A DNA stretch of 64,000 nucleotides, from contig NZ_SNVW01000001.1 in NCBI RefSeq assembly GCF_004361695.1, positions 372,001 to 436,000 on the forward strand, written 5' to 3'. Below, one piece after another: positions 25,799 to 34,989 of this stretch. Source of the stretch: Curtobacterium flaccumfaciens (GTDB taxonomy: Bacteria; Actinomycetota; Actinomycetes; Actinomycetales; Microbacteriaceae). Position numbers and translations under genes: made by a program. The notes beneath the pieces are model-generated. The model ran no database searches, had not been told where the DNA came from, and saw nothing but the letters and a program-made list of their open reading frames with translations. Each line of letters opens with the position of its first letter. Position 1 is the first letter of the stretch.

Positions 25799-26992
25799 AT
25801 GGCAACGACGCCCACCCGTGCAGACAAGTTCTCCTTCGGTCTCTGGACCATCGGCTACAACGGCTCCGACCCCTTCGGCGGACCGACCCGCCCCGCCCTC
25901 GACGTGGTCGAGGGAGTCGAGAAGCTCGACGAGCTCGGGGCCTACGGCCTGACCTTCCACGACGACGACCTCTTCGCGTTCGGCTCGACCGACGCCGAGC
26001 GCCAGAAGCAGATCGACCGCCTCAAGGGCGCGCTCGAGGCGACCGGGATCATCGTGCCGATGGTGACGACGAACCTCTTCTCCGCCCCGGTCTTCAAGGA
26101 CGGCGGCTTCACCTCGAACGACCGCCAGGTCCGCCGGTTCGCCCTCCGCAAGGTGCTCCGCAACATCGACCTCGCCGCGGAGCTCGGCGCGTCGACGTTC
26201 GTGATGTGGGGTGGCCGCGAGGGCGCCGAGTACGACAGCGCGAAGGACGTGCAGGCCGCGCTCGAGCGCTACCGCGAGGCCGTCAACCTGCTCGCCCAGT
26301 ACGTCACTGACAAGGGCTACGGCATCCGGTTCGCGATCGAGCCGAAGCCGAACGAGCCCCGCGGCGACATCCTCCTGCCGACCCTCGGTCACGCCATCGC
26401 GTTCACCGAGACCCTCGAGCGTCCGGAGATGTTCGGCATCAACCCCGAGGTCGGCCACGAGCAGATGGCGGGCCTGAACTTCACCGCCGGCATCGCCCAG
26501 GCGCTCTACCAGGGCAAGCTCTTCCACATCGACCTCAACGGCCAGCGCGGCATCAAGTACGACCAGGACCTCGTGTTCGGTCACGGCGACCTGCAGAACG
26601 CGTTCTCGCTCGTCGACCTGCTCGAGCACGGCGCCCCGCAGGGCGGCCCGGCGTACGACGGCCCCCGTCACTTCGACTACAAGCCGAGCCGCACCGAGGA
26701 CATCTCGGGCGTCTGGGACTCCGCCGCCGCGAACATGCGCATGTACCTCCTGCTCAAGGAGCGCGCCGAGGCGTTCCGCGCCGACCCCGAGGTGCAGGCA
26801 GCGCTCGAGGCCTCGAAGGTCCCCGAGCTCTCCACCCCGACTCTCAACGCCGGCGAGTCGTACGACGACTTCCTCGCCGACCGCTCCGCCTACGAGGACT
26901 TCGACGCCGACGCGTACTTCGGCGGCAAGGGCTTCGGCTTCGTGAAGCTGCAGCAGCTCGCCATCGAGCACTTGATGGGTGCTCGTGGCTGA
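25799..26992 (+). CDS. xylA: xylose isomerase
   Basis: Interconverts D-xylose and D-xylulose in the cytoplasm with two divalent metals. The 397-residue actinobacterial class I enzyme shows the active-site His in LTFHDDDL, metal-ligand stretches [11 protein letters not shown] and [14 protein letters not shown], and [11 protein letters not shown] near the C-terminus. The ATG at 25799 is preceded only by a weak ribosome site; an in-frame GTG 9 nt upstream is possible. The stop overlaps xylB. Confidence 0.97.
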   Translation: MATTPTRADKFSFGLWTIGYNGSDPFGGPTRPALDVVEGVEKLDELGAYGLTFHDDDLFAFGSTDAERQKQIDRLKGALEATGIIVPMVTTNLFSAPVFKDGGFTSNDRQVRRFALRKVLRNIDLAAELGASTFVMWGGREGAEYDSAKDVQAALERYREAVNLLAQYVTDKGYGIRFAIEPKPNEPRGDILLPTLGHAIAFTETLERPEMFGINPEVGHEQMAGLNFTAGIAQALYQGKLFHIDLNGQRGIKYDQDLVFGHGDLQNAFSLVDLLEHGAPQGGPAYDGPRHFDYKPSRTEDISGVWDSAAANMRMYLLLKERAEAFRADPEVQAALEASKVPELSTPTLNAGESYDDFLADRSAYEDFDADAYFGGKGFGFVKLQQLAIEHLMGARG

Positions 26993-28466
26993 GCTGGTGG
27001 CGGGGGTCGACTCGTCGACCCAGTCCTGCAAGGTCACGATCCGCGACGCGGCGACCGGCGCGGTCGTCCGGGAGGGGCGCGCGACCCACCCGGACGGCAC
27101 GTCCGTCGACCCCCGCCACTGGTGGGACGCCCTCGGCACCGCGGTCGCCGACGCCGGCGGGCTCGAGGACGTCGCCGCCGTCGCGATCGCCGGGCAGCAG
27201 CACGGCATGGTCGCGCTCGACGCCGACGGCCGCGTGGTCCGCGACGCCCTGCTGTGGAACGACGTCCGCAGTGCGGACGCGGCCGCGCAGATGGTCGACG
27301 AGCTCGGCCGGGATTCCTGGGTCGCCCGGACGGGACTGGTTCCGGTGGCGTCGTTCACCGGGACCAAGCTGCGCTGGCTCCGCGACGCCGAGCCCGAGAA
27401 CGCGGCCCGCGTCGCGGCCGTGGCGCTCCCCCACGACTGGCTGTCGTGGCGGCTCCGCGGCTACGGACCGGCGGACGAGAGCCCGCTCGGCCCCGACCTC
27501 GACGCCCTGGCGACGGACGCGTCCGACGCCAGCGGCACGGCGTACTGGGACCCGGTGCGCCGCGAGTACGACCCGGAGCTGTTCGAGCTCGCCCTCGGCC
27601 GTTCGATGCGCACGGCGCTCGGCGAGTCGGGTCCCGCGAGTGCCGACGACGCCGTGGTCGTGCCGCGGGTCGTCGCCCCCGACGAGGCGATGGGCACGCT
27701 GTCCACCGACGTCGCGCTGCCGAACGGTGCGCTCGCACCGGCCGGCCTCATCGTCGGCGCCGGACTCGGCGACAACGCCGGGGCAGCGCTCGGCCTCGGA
27801 CTGGGACCGGGCGACGTCGCGGTGTCCCTCGGCACGAGCGGCACCGTCTTCGGGGTCAGCGACGCCGAGGTGCGTGACCCGAGCGGGACCGTGGCGGGCT
27901 TCGCCGACGGGAGCGGGTCGCGCCTCCCGATCGTCACGACGCTCAACGCGGCCCGCGTGCTCGAGGTGATCGGACGGCTGCTGGGCGTCGACCACGACGC
28001 CCTCGGCGAGCTGGCGCTCACGGCGCCGGCCGGAGCCGACGGGCTGGTGCTCGTGCCGTACTTCGTCGGGGAACGGACGCCGAACCGGCCGGACGCGACC
28101 GCGTCCCTGCTCGGGATGACCCCGGAGACCACGGACCGCGCGCACCTGGCGCGGGCCGCCGTCGAGGGGATGCTCTGCGCCCTCGCCGACGGGCTCGCCG
28201 CGGTCGAGGCGACCGGTGTCACCGTGTCACGGCTGCTGCTCATCGGCGGCGCCGCACGCAACGAGGCCGTCCGCGTCGTCGCCGCACAGGTGTTCGGCCG
28301 CGACGTCGAGCTCCCCGCTCCCGGCGAGTACGTCGCAGCCGGGGCCGCACGACAGGCCGCCTGGGTCCTCACCGGCGCCCTGCCGTCGTGGGACCTCGAC
28401 ACCACGGTCGTGCCGGCGGACCCGCAGCCCGCGGTCCTCGAGCAGTACCGCGCCGCAGCGGCCTGA
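26979..28466 (+). CDS. xylB: xylulokinase
   Basis: Phosphorylates D-xylulose to xylulose 5-phosphate. The 495-residue FGGY-family kinase has the phosphate-binding start [10 protein letters not shown], the family motif GQQHGMV, LWNDVRS, the second ATP motif [10 protein letters not shown] and [13 protein letters not shown] near the C-terminus. Translation probably starts at GTG 26979 (or GTG 26985), overlapping the xylA stop and so coupled to it. A family B hairpin follows 32 bp after the stop. Confidence 0.96.
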   Translation: MLVAELVAGVDSSTQSCKVTIRDAATGAVVREGRATHPDGTSVDPRHWWDALGTAVADAGGLEDVAAVAIAGQQHGMVALDADGRVVRDALLWNDVRSADAAAQMVDELGRDSWVARTGLVPVASFTGTKLRWLRDAEPENAARVAAVALPHDWLSWRLRGYGPADESPLGPDLDALATDASDASGTAYWDPVRREYDPELFELALGRSMRTALGESGPASADDAVVVPRVVAPDEAMGTLSTDVALPNGALAPAGLIVGAGLGDNAGAALGLGLGPGDVAVSLGTSGTVFGVSDAEVRDPSGTVAGFADGSGSRLPIVTTLNAARVLEVIGRLLGVDHDALGELALTAPAGADGLVLVPYFVGERTPNRPDATASLLGMTPETTDRAHLARAAVEGMLCALADGLAAVEATGVTVSRLLLIGGAARNEAVRVVAAQVFGRDVELPAPGEYVAAGAARQAAWVLTGALPSWDLDTTVVPADPQPAVLEQYRAAAA

Positions 28467-28496
28467 GCCTCGTCCGCAGTCCGGTTCCTGGCAGGA

Positions 28497-28560
28497 TCGG
28501 GCGTACCTGGTCGGAAGTCTCGACCAGGTACGCCCGAATCGACCCGGTACGCCCGAATCC
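28497..28560. terminator. family B hairpin after xylB
   Basis: Arms 28498-28513 and 28521-28536 form a perfect 16-bp stem containing CGGGCGTACC around GAAGTCT. A third half copy (GTACGCCCGAATCC) follows at 28547-28560, 20 bp before the esterase start. Likely terminator, related to 17621-17669. Confidence 0.75.
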
Positions 28561-28580
28561 ACCTCGCCCGGAGGACACCC

Positions 28581-29567
28581 ATGCCGTTCACCGACCTGCC
28601 CCTCGACGCGCTCCGCACCCACCGTGCGGACGTCCGTCGCCCCGCCGACTTCGACGCCTTCTGGGCCGACACGATCGCGTCCGCCCGCGCCGCCGGAGCG
28701 GACACCGCCCCGACCCTGGTGCCCGCCGACACCCCGGTGACCGGGCTCGTCATCGAGGACCTCACCTTCCCGGGCTTCGCCGGCGACCCGGTCCGCGCCT
28801 GGGTCGCGCGCCCGGTCGGCGCCACCGGTGACCTGCCGGTCGTCGTCGAGTTCCTCGGGTACAACGGCGGCCGTGGCCTGCCCGGTGAGCGCGTCTCGTG
28901 GGCCCTCGCCGGGTACGTGCACGTCGTGATGGACACCCGCGGCCAGGGCAGCGGGTGGGGCACCGGCGGTGACACCCCGGACCCGCACGGCTCCGCCCCG
29001 CACGTCGGCGGCTGGATGACCAACGGCATCACCGACCCTGCCGACCACTACTACCGCCGCGTCTTCACCGACGCCGTCCGCCTGGTCGACGCCGTCCGCA
29101 CCCTGCCCGGCGTCGACCCCGCACGCATCGCCCTGACCGGTGGCAGCCAGGGCGGCGGGATCGCGATCGCCGCCGCCGCGCTCGTCGAGGCGCACGTCGG
29201 CCCGATCACCGCGGTGCTGCCCGACGTCGCGTTCCTCTGCGCGTGGGAGTCCGGCACCGCCGTGGCGGTCGGCGGGCCGTACCGCGAGCTGGCGACCTAC
29301 CTGTCCGTGCACCGCGACGCCGCCGAGACCGTCTGGGACACCGCCGCGTACTTCGACGGGGTGAACCACGCCGCGGGCATCACCGCACCGGCGCTGTTCT
29401 CGGTCGCGCTGATGGACGACGTGGTGCCGCCCCGGACGACGTTCGCGGCCTACAACGTGCTCGGGTCGACGGACAAGGCGATCGAGGTCTACCCGTACAA
29501 CGGGCACGAGGGCGGGGCGTTCCGGCACTGGGAGCGGCAGGTGGCGTTCCTCCGCGAGCGCGGCTGA
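28581..29567 (+). CDS. acetylxylan esterase (AXE1/CE7 family)
   Basis: A 328-residue alpha/beta hydrolase of the AXE1 family, which removes acetyl groups from xylooligosaccharides and cephalosporin-like substrates, usually in the cytoplasm. The nucleophile Ser is in GGSQGGG (around residue 191), the oxyanion motif is MDTRGQGSGWG, and the acid/His stretch is MDDVVPPRTTF...GHEGG. No signal peptide is seen. GGAGG lies 5 nt upstream of the ATG. Its place after xylAB links xylan deacetylation to xylose use. Confidence 0.93.
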   Translation: MPFTDLPLDALRTHRADVRRPADFDAFWADTIASARAAGADTAPTLVPADTPVTGLVIEDLTFPGFAGDPVRAWVARPVGATGDLPVVVEFLGYNGGRGLPGERVSWALAGYVHVVMDTRGQGSGWGTGGDTPDPHGSAPHVGGWMTNGITDPADHYYRRVFTDAVRLVDAVRTLPGVDPARIALTGGSQGGGIAIAAAALVEAHVGPITAVLPDVAFLCAWESGTAVAVGGPYRELATYLSVHRDAAETVWDTAAYFDGVNHAAGITAPALFSVALMDDVVPPRTTFAAYNVLGSTDKAIEVYPYNGHEGGAFRHWERQVAFLRERG

Positions 29568-29576
29568 CGGGGCACC

Positions 29577-29594
29577 GTCCCGCGCGGACGGGAC
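29577..29594 (+). terminator. short hairpin after the esterase gene
   Basis: GTCCCG and CGGGAC flank a 6-nt loop, 10 nt after the stop. A weak candidate terminator without a U-tract. Confidence 0.4.
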
Positions 29595-29678
29595 CGAGTT
29601 GCGCGAGATCGCAGGTCGGGCGCGTAGGGATGGTGCACGGGCTCGTCGGGGAGCCCACCGTCGCGGGAGGAGCGTCCG

Positions 29679-29828
29679 ATGCAGGTGCGACCGTTCCACA
29701 CCGATGCGACGCCGGGCGTGCACCACGTGTTCGACGACTGCACCGACCTGCCGGAGGGCTGCAAGCGCGTGCGCGGCACCCACGGCTGGCCGATGTGCGT
29801 GCAGTGTCTGCAGCGCCTGGGGTCCTGA
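29679..29828 (+). CDS. small four-cysteine protein (probable zinc-binding)
   Basis: A 49-residue ORF with an excellent GGGAGGAG site 7 nt upstream of the ATG. Cysteines at 21, 28, 40 and 43, the last two as CVQC, with nearby His residues, suggest a small zinc-binding fold. Sequence ends MCVQCLQRLGS. I do not recognise the family. It stands alone between the esterase and the VanZ-like gene. The ribosome site and codon pattern support it as a real gene. Confidence 0.6.
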   Translation: MQVRPFHTDATPGVHHVFDDCTDLPEGCKRVRGTHGWPMCVQCLQRLGS

Positions 29829-29866
29829 CCGGAACGAGCACGACGGGCCGTCCGTAGGGTCGAGGG

Positions 29867-30985
29867 ATGACCTCGGCCACCCCGGCACTGCTCGCACTCC
29901 TCGTCGGTTCGGCGATCGCGATCGCCGGCCTGGTGCCGTGGGCGGCACTGCAGTACCGGCGACGCGGGACCCTGGGCATCGGCAACGCGGTCCTCGCCTT
30001 CCTCGCGGTGGTCTACGGCCTCGCCCTGGTGACGTACACGCTGCTCCCCCTGCCGGACACGAGCGAGGTCGCCGCCGTCTGCCGGTCGGCGTCGGGCCCG
30101 CAGCTCACCCCGTTCGCCTTCGTCGGGGACATCGCGAAGGAGGGCGGCCTGAGCGGCCCACGGTCGCTGCTCGGCAACCCGGCCGCGGCCCAGGTGGTCT
30201 TCAACGTCGTCCTGTTCGTGCCCCTCGGGATGCTCGTCCGGCACGTCTTCCTGCACGGACGGTTCGTCGCCGGGGTGGTCGTCGGCACGGTCGCCGGCTT
30301 CGCGGTCTCCCTGCTCATCGAGTGCACGCAGCTCACCGGCGACTGGTTCCTCTACCCCTGCGCCTACCGGTTGTTCGACGTCGACGACCTCTTCGCGAAC
30401 ACGCTCGGTGCGCTGGTCGGCACCCTCGTCTCGCCGGTGCTGTGGATCCTGACCCGGCACCGTGGGGAGTCGACGGCGGGCGTGCCCCGGCCGGTGACGG
30501 TGTGGCGGCGGGGCTTCGGCATGTTCTGCGACCTGCTGGCGGTCACGCTGACCTCCGGCGCGCTGGTCTCCGTCACGAGTCTCGCCTTCGCGCTGGCCGG
30601 GCACGACCTGCGCTCGACGCTCGCGAGGGTCCTGCTCGCGACGCTGCCGTTCGTCGCGCCGGCCCTCCAGCTGGTCCTCGTGCTGACGACCGGACGCACC
30701 CTCGGCGAAGCCGTCGTCCGGCTGCGCCCGGAACCGCGTCCGTCCGGGTGGCAGCGTCTGGTGCGGTGGGCGGCCGGCTCCGGCGGGTGGGCCACGGTCT
30801 CCGCCGCCGCCTTCCCCCTGTCCGGTCTGCTCGCCTTCGCACTCGCCGTCGCGGCGCTCATCGGTCTGGTCGCGACCCGTGACCGCCGTGGGTTCGCGAA
30901 CGCGGTGGCACGGTTGGGTGTGCAGGACGAGCGCGCGCCGGACGAGACGGTGCGGACCGTGGGCGCGGCCGACGTCACCAGCTGA
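29867..30985 (+). CDS. VanZ-family membrane protein
   Basis: A 372-residue protein with about eight hydrophobic segments. Residues about 40-200 match the VanZ family (NVVLFVPLGMLVRHVFLHGR; SLLIECTQLTGDWFLYPCAYRLFDVDDLFANTLGALVG). The C-terminal part has two or three further helices with GRTLGEAVVRLR, resembling an RDD-like domain. VanZ gives low teicoplanin resistance in its founding member; the role here is unknown. The stop TGA at 30983 merges into a family A palindrome. Confidence 0.85.
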   Translation: MTSATPALLALLVGSAIAIAGLVPWAALQYRRRGTLGIGNAVLAFLAVVYGLALVTYTLLPLPDTSEVAAVCRSASGPQLTPFAFVGDIAKEGGLSGPRSLLGNPAAAQVVFNVVLFVPLGMLVRHVFLHGRFVAGVVVGTVAGFAVSLLIECTQLTGDWFLYPCAYRLFDVDDLFANTLGALVGTLVSPVLWILTRHRGESTAGVPRPVTVWRRGFGMFCDLLAVTLTSGALVSVTSLAFALAGHDLRSTLARVLLATLPFVAPALQLVLVLTTGRTLGEAVVRLRPEPRPSGWQRLVRWAAGSGGWATVSAAAFPLSGLLAFALAVAALIGLVATRDRRGFANAVARLGVQDERAPDETVRTVGAADVTS

Positions 30986-31253
30986 CGGCCTGGAGGCGCG
31001 GTGCCAGCCCGCCACGCGCCTCCGGGCCCGCGAGCGGTGCGGACCAGGGCACCGGCCGCGTCCGCCGGGGCTCCTCCCGCGCGCAGCGCCCGTCACCGGG
31101 CTCCGGTGACCGCCGCCCACCGATCGGCAGGCTCGTCTGCGCGAGCCGCTCGCGGAGCGCCGCCCACAGCCAGGGATCGCCTCGGAACCCGAACTGCATC
31201 GGTGGTCGTTCGAAGAGGTCGCCGACGGTCGTCGGTGTCGTGTCCGCACCCAT
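30975..31253 (-). pseudogene. short hypothetical ORF whose 3' end is a family A repeat (possibly truncated)
   Basis: A 92-residue frame. The first 45 residues (containing MQFGFRGDPWLWAALRERL) look like ordinary protein and resemble the start of short actinobacterial proteins with a GLRGDPYLW-type motif, as far as I recall. The remainder is Arg/Pro-rich and its last 16 residues (PEARGGLAPRLQAVSW) are translation of the palindromic repeat. The frame overlaps the VanZ-like gene by 11 bp. The gene was probably truncated when the repeat arrived or spread. No clear ribosome site is visible. Confidence 0.4.
30984..31031. repeat. family A palindrome at the VanZ gene stop
   Basis: Arms 30987-31000 and 31015-31028 pair over 14 bp with one wobble (GGCCTGGAGGCGCG). 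The repeat begins within the stop codon of the VanZ-like gene and also forms the 3' end of the facing short ORF. Confidence 0.8.
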
Positions 31254-31272
31254 GCCACCATCATCGTGGCGG

Positions 31273-31758
31273 TCAGCGGGAGACCGGCGGCGTCCAGACC
31301 GGGGTGTCGCTGACGGCCTCGGCGACGCGTCGGCTGGCGGCGCCGAGCTGACGGGCCTGCGCCGCGGTCAGCGAGTCGAAGACCAGGCGGCGGACGAGGG
31401 CGTGGTGTGCCGGGGTGGACTCCTCGACCTGCTCGTGTCCGGCGTCGGTGAGGACGGCCAGGGTGAAGCGACCGTCCGCCGGGTCGACGACGCGTCGCAC
31501 CCACCCCTTCGCCTCGAGCCGGGTGACCGCCCGGGACGGCCGCGAGAGCGTGCAGCTGGCGTACCCGGCGAGCACGCTCATCCGCAGCGTCCGCTTCGGC
31601 GCACGGTCGAGGGCGAAGAGCACGCCGTGTTCGAAGTGGGTCAACCCGCTGTCCCGTTGGAGCTGGGCGTCGAGTGCCGTCGGCAGGCGTTCGAGCAGGG
31701 TGGCGACCGCCGCCCAGACTTCGAGCTGCTCGTCGCTGAGTCCGCCGGGGTCCGTCAC
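31273..31758 (-). CDS. MarR-family transcriptional regulator
   Basis: A 161-residue regulator with the winged helix of MarR: LTHFEHGVLFALDRAPKRTLRMSVLAG, the recognition region CTLSRPSRAVTRLEAKGWV and the wing RRVVDPADGRFTLAVLTDAG. The start is a GTG at 31758. It is divergent from an SDR gene, with two near-identical 16-bp palindromes between them, so it most likely represses both. Confidence 0.9.
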   Translation of the reverse strand: MTDPGGLSDEQLEVWAAVATLLERLPTALDAQLQRDSGLTHFEHGVLFALDRAPKRTLRMSVLAGYASCTLSRPSRAVTRLEAKGWVRRVVDPADGRFTLAVLTDAGHEQVEESTPAHHALVRRLVFDSLTAAQARQLGAASRRVAEAVSDTPVWTPPVSR

Positions 31759-31778
31759 GGTTCGAGCGTACCAGGGTG

Positions 31779-31826
31779 ACTTGCTCAGGCAAGTGAAACC
31801 GTCTACGGTCACTTGCCTGGGCAAGT
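31779..31826. promoter_or_regulatory. twin palindromic MarR operators
   Basis: ACTTGCTCAGGCAAGT (31779-31794) and ACTTGCCTGGGCAAGT (31811-31826) are spaced 32 bp centre to centre, about three DNA turns. They lie between the divergent MarR and SDR genes and are the probable MarR sites. Confidence 0.85.
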
Positions 31827-31846
31827 CACGAGGACGAGGAGCGACC

Positions 31847-32650
31847 GTAGAACTGGGACTGCAGGGCAGGACGGCGTTGATCAGCGGGTCGACGCAGGGG
31901 ATCGGGTACGCGATCGCGGCGTGCCTCGTCGCCGAGGGCGTCCGGGTGGTGCTGAACGGATGGGACCGAGCGCGCGTCGAGGGGGCGGTCGACCGGCTCC
32001 GGCGCGAGCGCCCGGGCGCGGACGTGTCCGGGATCGCGGCGGACTTCGGCGCGCCGGACGAGGTCGAGCGGCTCCTCACCCGCCTCGACGAGGACGGGGT
32101 CGCGGTCGACGTCCTGGTGAACAACGTCGGGCTGTTCGGGCTCGCCGACTTCGAGTCCGTCACCGACGCCGACTGGGCGCGGTACCTCGACGTGAACCTG
32201 ATGAGCGGGGTCCGGTTGTCACGGCACCTCCTCGCCCCGATGCTCGAACGCGGATGGGGACGCATCGTGTTCGTCAGCAGCGAGTCCGGTGTGAACGTGC
32301 CGGCGGACATGGTGCACTACGGCGTGACGAAGGCCGCGCAGCTCGCGCTCGCGAACGGCCTCGCGAAGCGCACCCGTGGCACGGCGGTCACGGTCAACAC
32401 CGTCCTCGGCGGCCCGACGTACTCGGACGGTGTCGCAGCGACGATCGAGTCGATCGCCGCGGCGCAGTCGGTCCCCGCGAGCGCCGTGCGCGACGCCGTC
32501 GTCGAGCAGAACCGCACCACGCTGCTCGAGCGGTTCATCGAGCCGTCCGAGATCGCCGACCTCGTCACCTGGCTCGCGAGCCCGCGGTCGTCGGCGACAA
32601 ACGGCGCGGCACTCCGGGCGGACGGCGGCGTGCTCACGGGCATCCTCTAG
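31847..32650 (+). CDS. short-chain dehydrogenase/reductase (start codon abnormal)
   Basis: A 267-residue classical SDR: cofactor motif LISGSTQGIG, NNVG, catalytic Ser in FVSSESG and YxxxK as YGVTK. Substrate unknown. No ATG, GTG or TTG lies in frame at the expected start. The codon 5 nt after a perfect GAGGAG site is GTA, reading V-E-L-G-L-Q-G-R-T-A. Either a GTG mutated to GTA, the base is wrong in the assembly, or a CTG (31853 or 31859) is used. It is controlled by the divergent MarR and overlaps the GAF-ANTAR gene by 4 bp at the 3' end. Confidence 0.8.
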   Translation, partial: VELGLQGRTALISGSTQGIGYAIAACLVAEGVRVVLNGWDRARVEGAVDRLRRERPGADVSGIAADFGAPDEVERLLTRLDEDGVAVDVLVNNVGLFGLADFESVTDADWARYLDVNLMSGVRLSRHLLAPMLERGWGRIVFVSSESGVNVPADMVHYGVTKAAQLALANGLAKRTRGTAVTVNTVLGGPTYSDGVAATIESIAAAQSVPASAVRDAVVEQNRTTLLERFIEPSEIADLVTWLASPRSSATNGAALRADGGVLTGIL

Positions 32651-33375
32651 AACCGGAGGTCGGCGCCCCGTCGGACGACGTCCTCGGCGACCTCCCGGAT
32701 CCCGCGGCCGGCACCCTGCCCGGCGCGACGGATCAGCTGGAAGGCCTCGTCGATCCGCACGCCCCGGCGGTGGGCGAGCGCTCCCTTCGCCTGCTCGACC
32801 GTCACGCGCGCGTCGATCGCGTCCGCGACCTGCTCGTCGAGCGTCCGGAGCGGTCCGGTGCCGCACTGCCGGGCGAGCGCCGCGGAACCGGCGTCGGCGA
32901 GGAGCTGCAGGAGCACCACGTCGCGGTCGTCGTGCCCCCGGTCGTGGTCGGCGAAGACGCAGAGCGACCCGATCGTCGCGGCGCGCAGCCGGATCGGCTC
33001 CGCGAAGGTCCCGGTGAGACCGCGCTCCCGCATGGTGCGCACGAACGCGGGCCACTCGGCCTCGTGCGACGCGACGTCCGGCACGTCGACGGTCGTGCCG
33101 CTCCGGTGGCAGTCGATGCCGGAGCCCTGCCCGGCGCCGAGCTGCGCCTCCTCGACGTCACTGCTCCGCTCGCTCGTCGACGCGATCACGTGCAGGGTGC
33201 CGTCGGCGTCCGCCAGGACGATCCCCGCCTCCGTCGCCGACGTGAACCGGACGACGGCGTCGACCACGCGGTCCATCGCGTCGATGACGTCGAGCGACGG
33301 GTCGAGGACGGCACCGAGTGCCCGGGTCAGGTGGTCGAACCGGTCGTGGCCGTCGTCTGCCTCGTTCGTCGCCAT
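32647..33375 (-). CDS. GAF and ANTAR domain-containing protein
   Basis: A 242-residue cytoplasmic protein with an N-terminal GAF sensor domain (residues about 20-165) and a C-terminal ANTAR RNA-binding domain (IDARVTVEQAKGALAHRRGVRIDEAFQLIRRAG). ANTAR proteins bind paired hairpins in nascent RNA and prevent transcription termination. Targets are not visible here. It is convergent with the SDR gene and no partner kinase lies next to it. Confidence 0.9.
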   Translation of the reverse strand: MATNEADDGHDRFDHLTRALGAVLDPSLDVIDAMDRVVDAVVRFTSATEAGIVLADADGTLHVIASTSERSSDVEEAQLGAGQGSGIDCHRSGTTVDVPDVASHEAEWPAFVRTMRERGLTGTFAEPIRLRAATIGSLCVFADHDRGHDDRDVVLLQLLADAGSAALARQCGTGPLRTLDEQVADAIDARVTVEQAKGALAHRRGVRIDEAFQLIRRAGQGAGRGIREVAEDVVRRGADLRF

Positions 33376-33472
33376 GCGCTCGACGGTACGACGGCACCCC
33401 GGGCTCTGTCCGAGGACCGCATTCGCCCGCGTCTCCTGCCAGCGCGTCCTCGACGGCCGCCGCGCGCCGGGG

Positions 33473-34468
33473 TCACACCCCGGAGTGCGGTGTCCAGCGG
33501 GTGGTGTCGAGGAGGACCCGGCCGCCGCGGCCCGCGTCGACGAGCTCGTGTGCGGCCGCGATCTCGGCGAGCGGCAGCACCGCCCCGACGGTGACGGCGA
33601 GGGTGCGGTCCGACGCGGCCGCGACCAGGGCCTCCATCGCGGAGCGCTTCACGTCCGCCGCGAAGTCGTCGCTGCCGAGGAACCGGACGAGCACGTTGGC
33701 GAAGAGGAGCGGCGGGAACGGCAGGTCGACGCGGTCGCCGCGCGCGAAGTAGGTCGCGATGACGCCGTCGTTCGCGATGACGGCGGCGTCGAGGTCGGCG
33801 TTGGCGTCGAGCGCGACCTCGATGACACGATCGACCCCGTCGGGAGCGATCGCCCGGACCGCCGCGACCGGATCGGCGTCGAGCGCCACCAGCCGCACGC
33901 CCGGTACGGCGCTGGTCGTGAGGTCGCCGCTGTGCCGGACGGTGCCGATCACCGTGGCACCGTCGGCGACGGCGAGCTGCGCGGCGATCGAGCCCACCGC
34001 CCCGCGGACGCCCTGCACGAGCACGGTCCGGCCGCGGACCGGTCCGTCCGCGAACACCGCCCGGTGCGCTGTGACGCCCGGGATCCCGAGCGAGGCCGCG
34101 ACGTCGTCGTCGACGCTGTCCGGCAGCGGGACGGCGAGGCGCTCGGGGACGACGACGTACTCGGCGGCCGTGCCGAACGGTCGGTAGGACTGCGCGCCGT
34201 ACACCGCCACGCGCCGGCCGAGGAGGTCCGGCGTGACGTCCGCCCCGACCTGGTCGACCACGCCGGCGCCGTCGCTGTGCGGGATGACCCGTGGCGTCGG
34301 CATCCCCGATCCGAGCCACCCCTCGCGCTTCTTGGTGTCACCGGGGTTCACGCCGGACCGGGTGAGACGGACCCGCACCTCGCCCGCCTCGGGCACCGGG
34401 TCAGCGACCTCGCCGACGCGGAGGACGTCCGCCGCTGCTCCCTGCTCGTCGTACCAGGCTGCCTTCAT
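33473..34468 (-). CDS. NADPH:quinone oxidoreductase-like medium-chain dehydrogenase
   Basis: A 331-residue zinc-free MDR protein beginning MKAAWYDEQGAAADVLRVGEV, with RSGVNPGDTKKREGW and cofactor region GVRGAVGSIAAQLAVADGATVIGTVR. The family reduces quinones or enones with NADPH. ATGA overlap with the upstream MarR gene fixes the start. The pair probably forms an autoregulated response to electrophiles or quinones; this is inferred. Confidence 0.9.
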   Translation of the reverse strand: MKAAWYDEQGAAADVLRVGEVADPVPEAGEVRVRLTRSGVNPGDTKKREGWLGSGMPTPRVIPHSDGAGVVDQVGADVTPDLLGRRVAVYGAQSYRPFGTAAEYVVVPERLAVPLPDSVDDDVAASLGIPGVTAHRAVFADGPVRGRTVLVQGVRGAVGSIAAQLAVADGATVIGTVRHSGDLTTSAVPGVRLVALDADPVAAVRAIAPDGVDRVIEVALDANADLDAAVIANDGVIATYFARGDRVDLPFPPLLFANVLVRFLGSDDFAADVKRSAMEALVAAASDRTLAVTVGAVLPLAEIAAAHELVDAGRGGRVLLDTTRWTPHSGV

Positions 34469-34926
34469 CGGGTCGGTTCCTCTCGTTCGTCCGACGGCAC
34501 CCGTCGGAGCGCCTCCAGCAGTCCCACGAGCTGGTGCAGTGCCGCGTCGTCGAGCCGCCCGCCGACCCGACGGCGGAGTGCGTCGTCGAACGCCGACCGG
34601 GCACGGTCGAGGGCGGCGGCACCGGCGGGGGTCAGGACGAAGAACGCCGAGCGCCCGTCGTCCGGGTTCGCGGTCCGTTCGCACAGTCCGTCGGCACGGA
34701 TCCGCTCGACGATCTTGCTGGCGCCACCGCGCGTGATCGACAGGGCGTCCGCGATGTCCGCCACACGGCAGTCCGGGGTGGACCCCATCACCGACATCGT
34801 CTCGAAGCGACTCAAGGGCATCCCGCACGCCGCCGTCACGGCGGTGTCGATGTCCGACCAGACCTCGGTCTCGACGCGGATGAGCGCGTCGAAGGCCGCG
34901 TGCAGGAGTGACGGACCGGGAGCCAT
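34465..34926 (-). CDS. MarR-family transcriptional regulator
   Basis: A 153-residue winged-helix regulator with CRVADIADALSITRGGASKIVERIRADGL and the wing RTANPDDGRSAFFVLTPAG. The ATG at 34926 was preferred over an upstream ATG at 34962, which lies beyond the palindrome. It is followed in an overlapping operon by the quinone oxidoreductase gene. A 26-bp symmetric site 6 bp upstream of the start is the probable autoregulatory operator. Confidence 0.9.
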   Translation of the reverse strand: MAPGPSLLHAAFDALIRVETEVWSDIDTAVTAACGMPLSRFETMSVMGSTPDCRVADIADALSITRGGASKIVERIRADGLCERTANPDDGRSAFFVLTPAGAAALDRARSAFDDALRRRVGGRLDDAALHQLVGLLEALRRVPSDEREEPTR

Positions 34927-34932
34927 GCGACC

Positions 34933-34958
34933 AATGTAGTTTCCATGGAAACCACATT
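34933..34958. promoter_or_regulatory. MarR operator palindrome
   Basis: GTTTCCATGGAAAC at the centre (34939-34952) with AATGT and ACATT outer arms sharing the same axis; one mismatch pair. It lies directly upstream of the MarR gene. Confidence 0.85.
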
Positions 34959-34989
34959 GCAACCCGTCGCACGGATCCCGGTCACCCCG

